From Panonychus citri (taxonomy: Eukaryota > Arthropoda > Arachnida > Trombidiformes > Tetranychidae), in contig NW_026515428.1 of NCBI RefSeq assembly GCF_014898815.1, positions 496,001-560,000 on the forward strand: 64,000 bases of DNA. The letters are read 5' to 3'. The translations under genes and the position numbers were made by a program. Each line of letters starts with the position of its first letter. Positions within the stretch are counted from its first letter, which is position 1. The notes beneath the pieces are model-generated. The model was not told where the DNA came from and did no database searches. It saw only the letters and a list, made by a program, of their open reading frames with translations. Shown here in pieces: positions 63,908-64,000 of the stretch.

Positions 63908-64000
63908 GTAATTAATTTCCAATCATCAATTAATTGATGATGAGTTGATTTCTCGCAAGTTATTAACTTTTTTCAATTTCGTTCTCTGTTTATTATTACT

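Overview
The window looks like nuclear DNA from an arthropod. It is AT-rich, protein genes are split by GT...AG introns, and the gene set is animal: neuroglian, membrane adenylyl cyclase, PAR bZIP factor, prohibitin, Rab32/38. A mite-like or other chelicerate source is my inference from base composition and compact introns, not something the sequence proves. Gene spacing is uneven: compact genes in 2-30 kb and 56-64 kb, but an adenylyl cyclase gene with introns of up to 14 kb between them.

Layout: PAR bZIP factor (+, 2.1-2.6 kb, one-base frameshift); myo-inositol oxygenase (-, 3.1-4.0 kb); 4 kb without genes, holding a perfect hairpin; an unrecognised six-exon gene (-, 8.1-10.5 kb) with a fold-back element in intron 1; prohibitin 1 (-, 11.2-12.4 kb); a 5'-truncated non-LTR retrotransposon (-, 12.4-15.1 kb) lying directly upstream of prohibitin; a rearranged block (15.9-19.0 kb); an NRF-6-type acyltransferase (-, 19.1-22.0 kb); a ribosomal-L1-domain gene (+, 23.5-24.7 kb) convergent with a PI-PLC X-domain gene (-, 25.4-28.0 kb); ABHD11-like hydrolase (-, 28.4-29.5 kb) head to head with an ADCY3-like adenylyl cyclase (+, 29.8-53.9 kb); neuroglian (+, 56.0-61.6 kb); and the first exons of a Rab32/38 GTPase (+, 62.8 kb to the window edge).

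The most interesting region is 12.4-19.0 kb. It holds a second copy of the L1-domain/PI-PLC gene pair. The L1-domain copy carries a ~455-bp element with 69-bp terminal inverted repeats. The element's first bases form a splice donor, and an AG near its other end restores the reading frame, so it may be a newly gained intron. The PI-PLC copy has lost its 5' end, including the first catalytic His motif. In its place is a duplicated promoter and first exon from the unrecognised gene at 8.1-10.5 kb, joined at a 4-bp microhomology. The region therefore shows duplication, transposon insertion, possible intron gain and promoter capture together.

Two otherwise well-conserved genes (bZIP and neuroglian) each need one extra base in a short homopolymer to keep frame. 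Assembly or read errors should be excluded before either is called a pseudogene. There is no sign of prokaryotic operons, CRISPR arrays, rRNA or intact tRNA genes.
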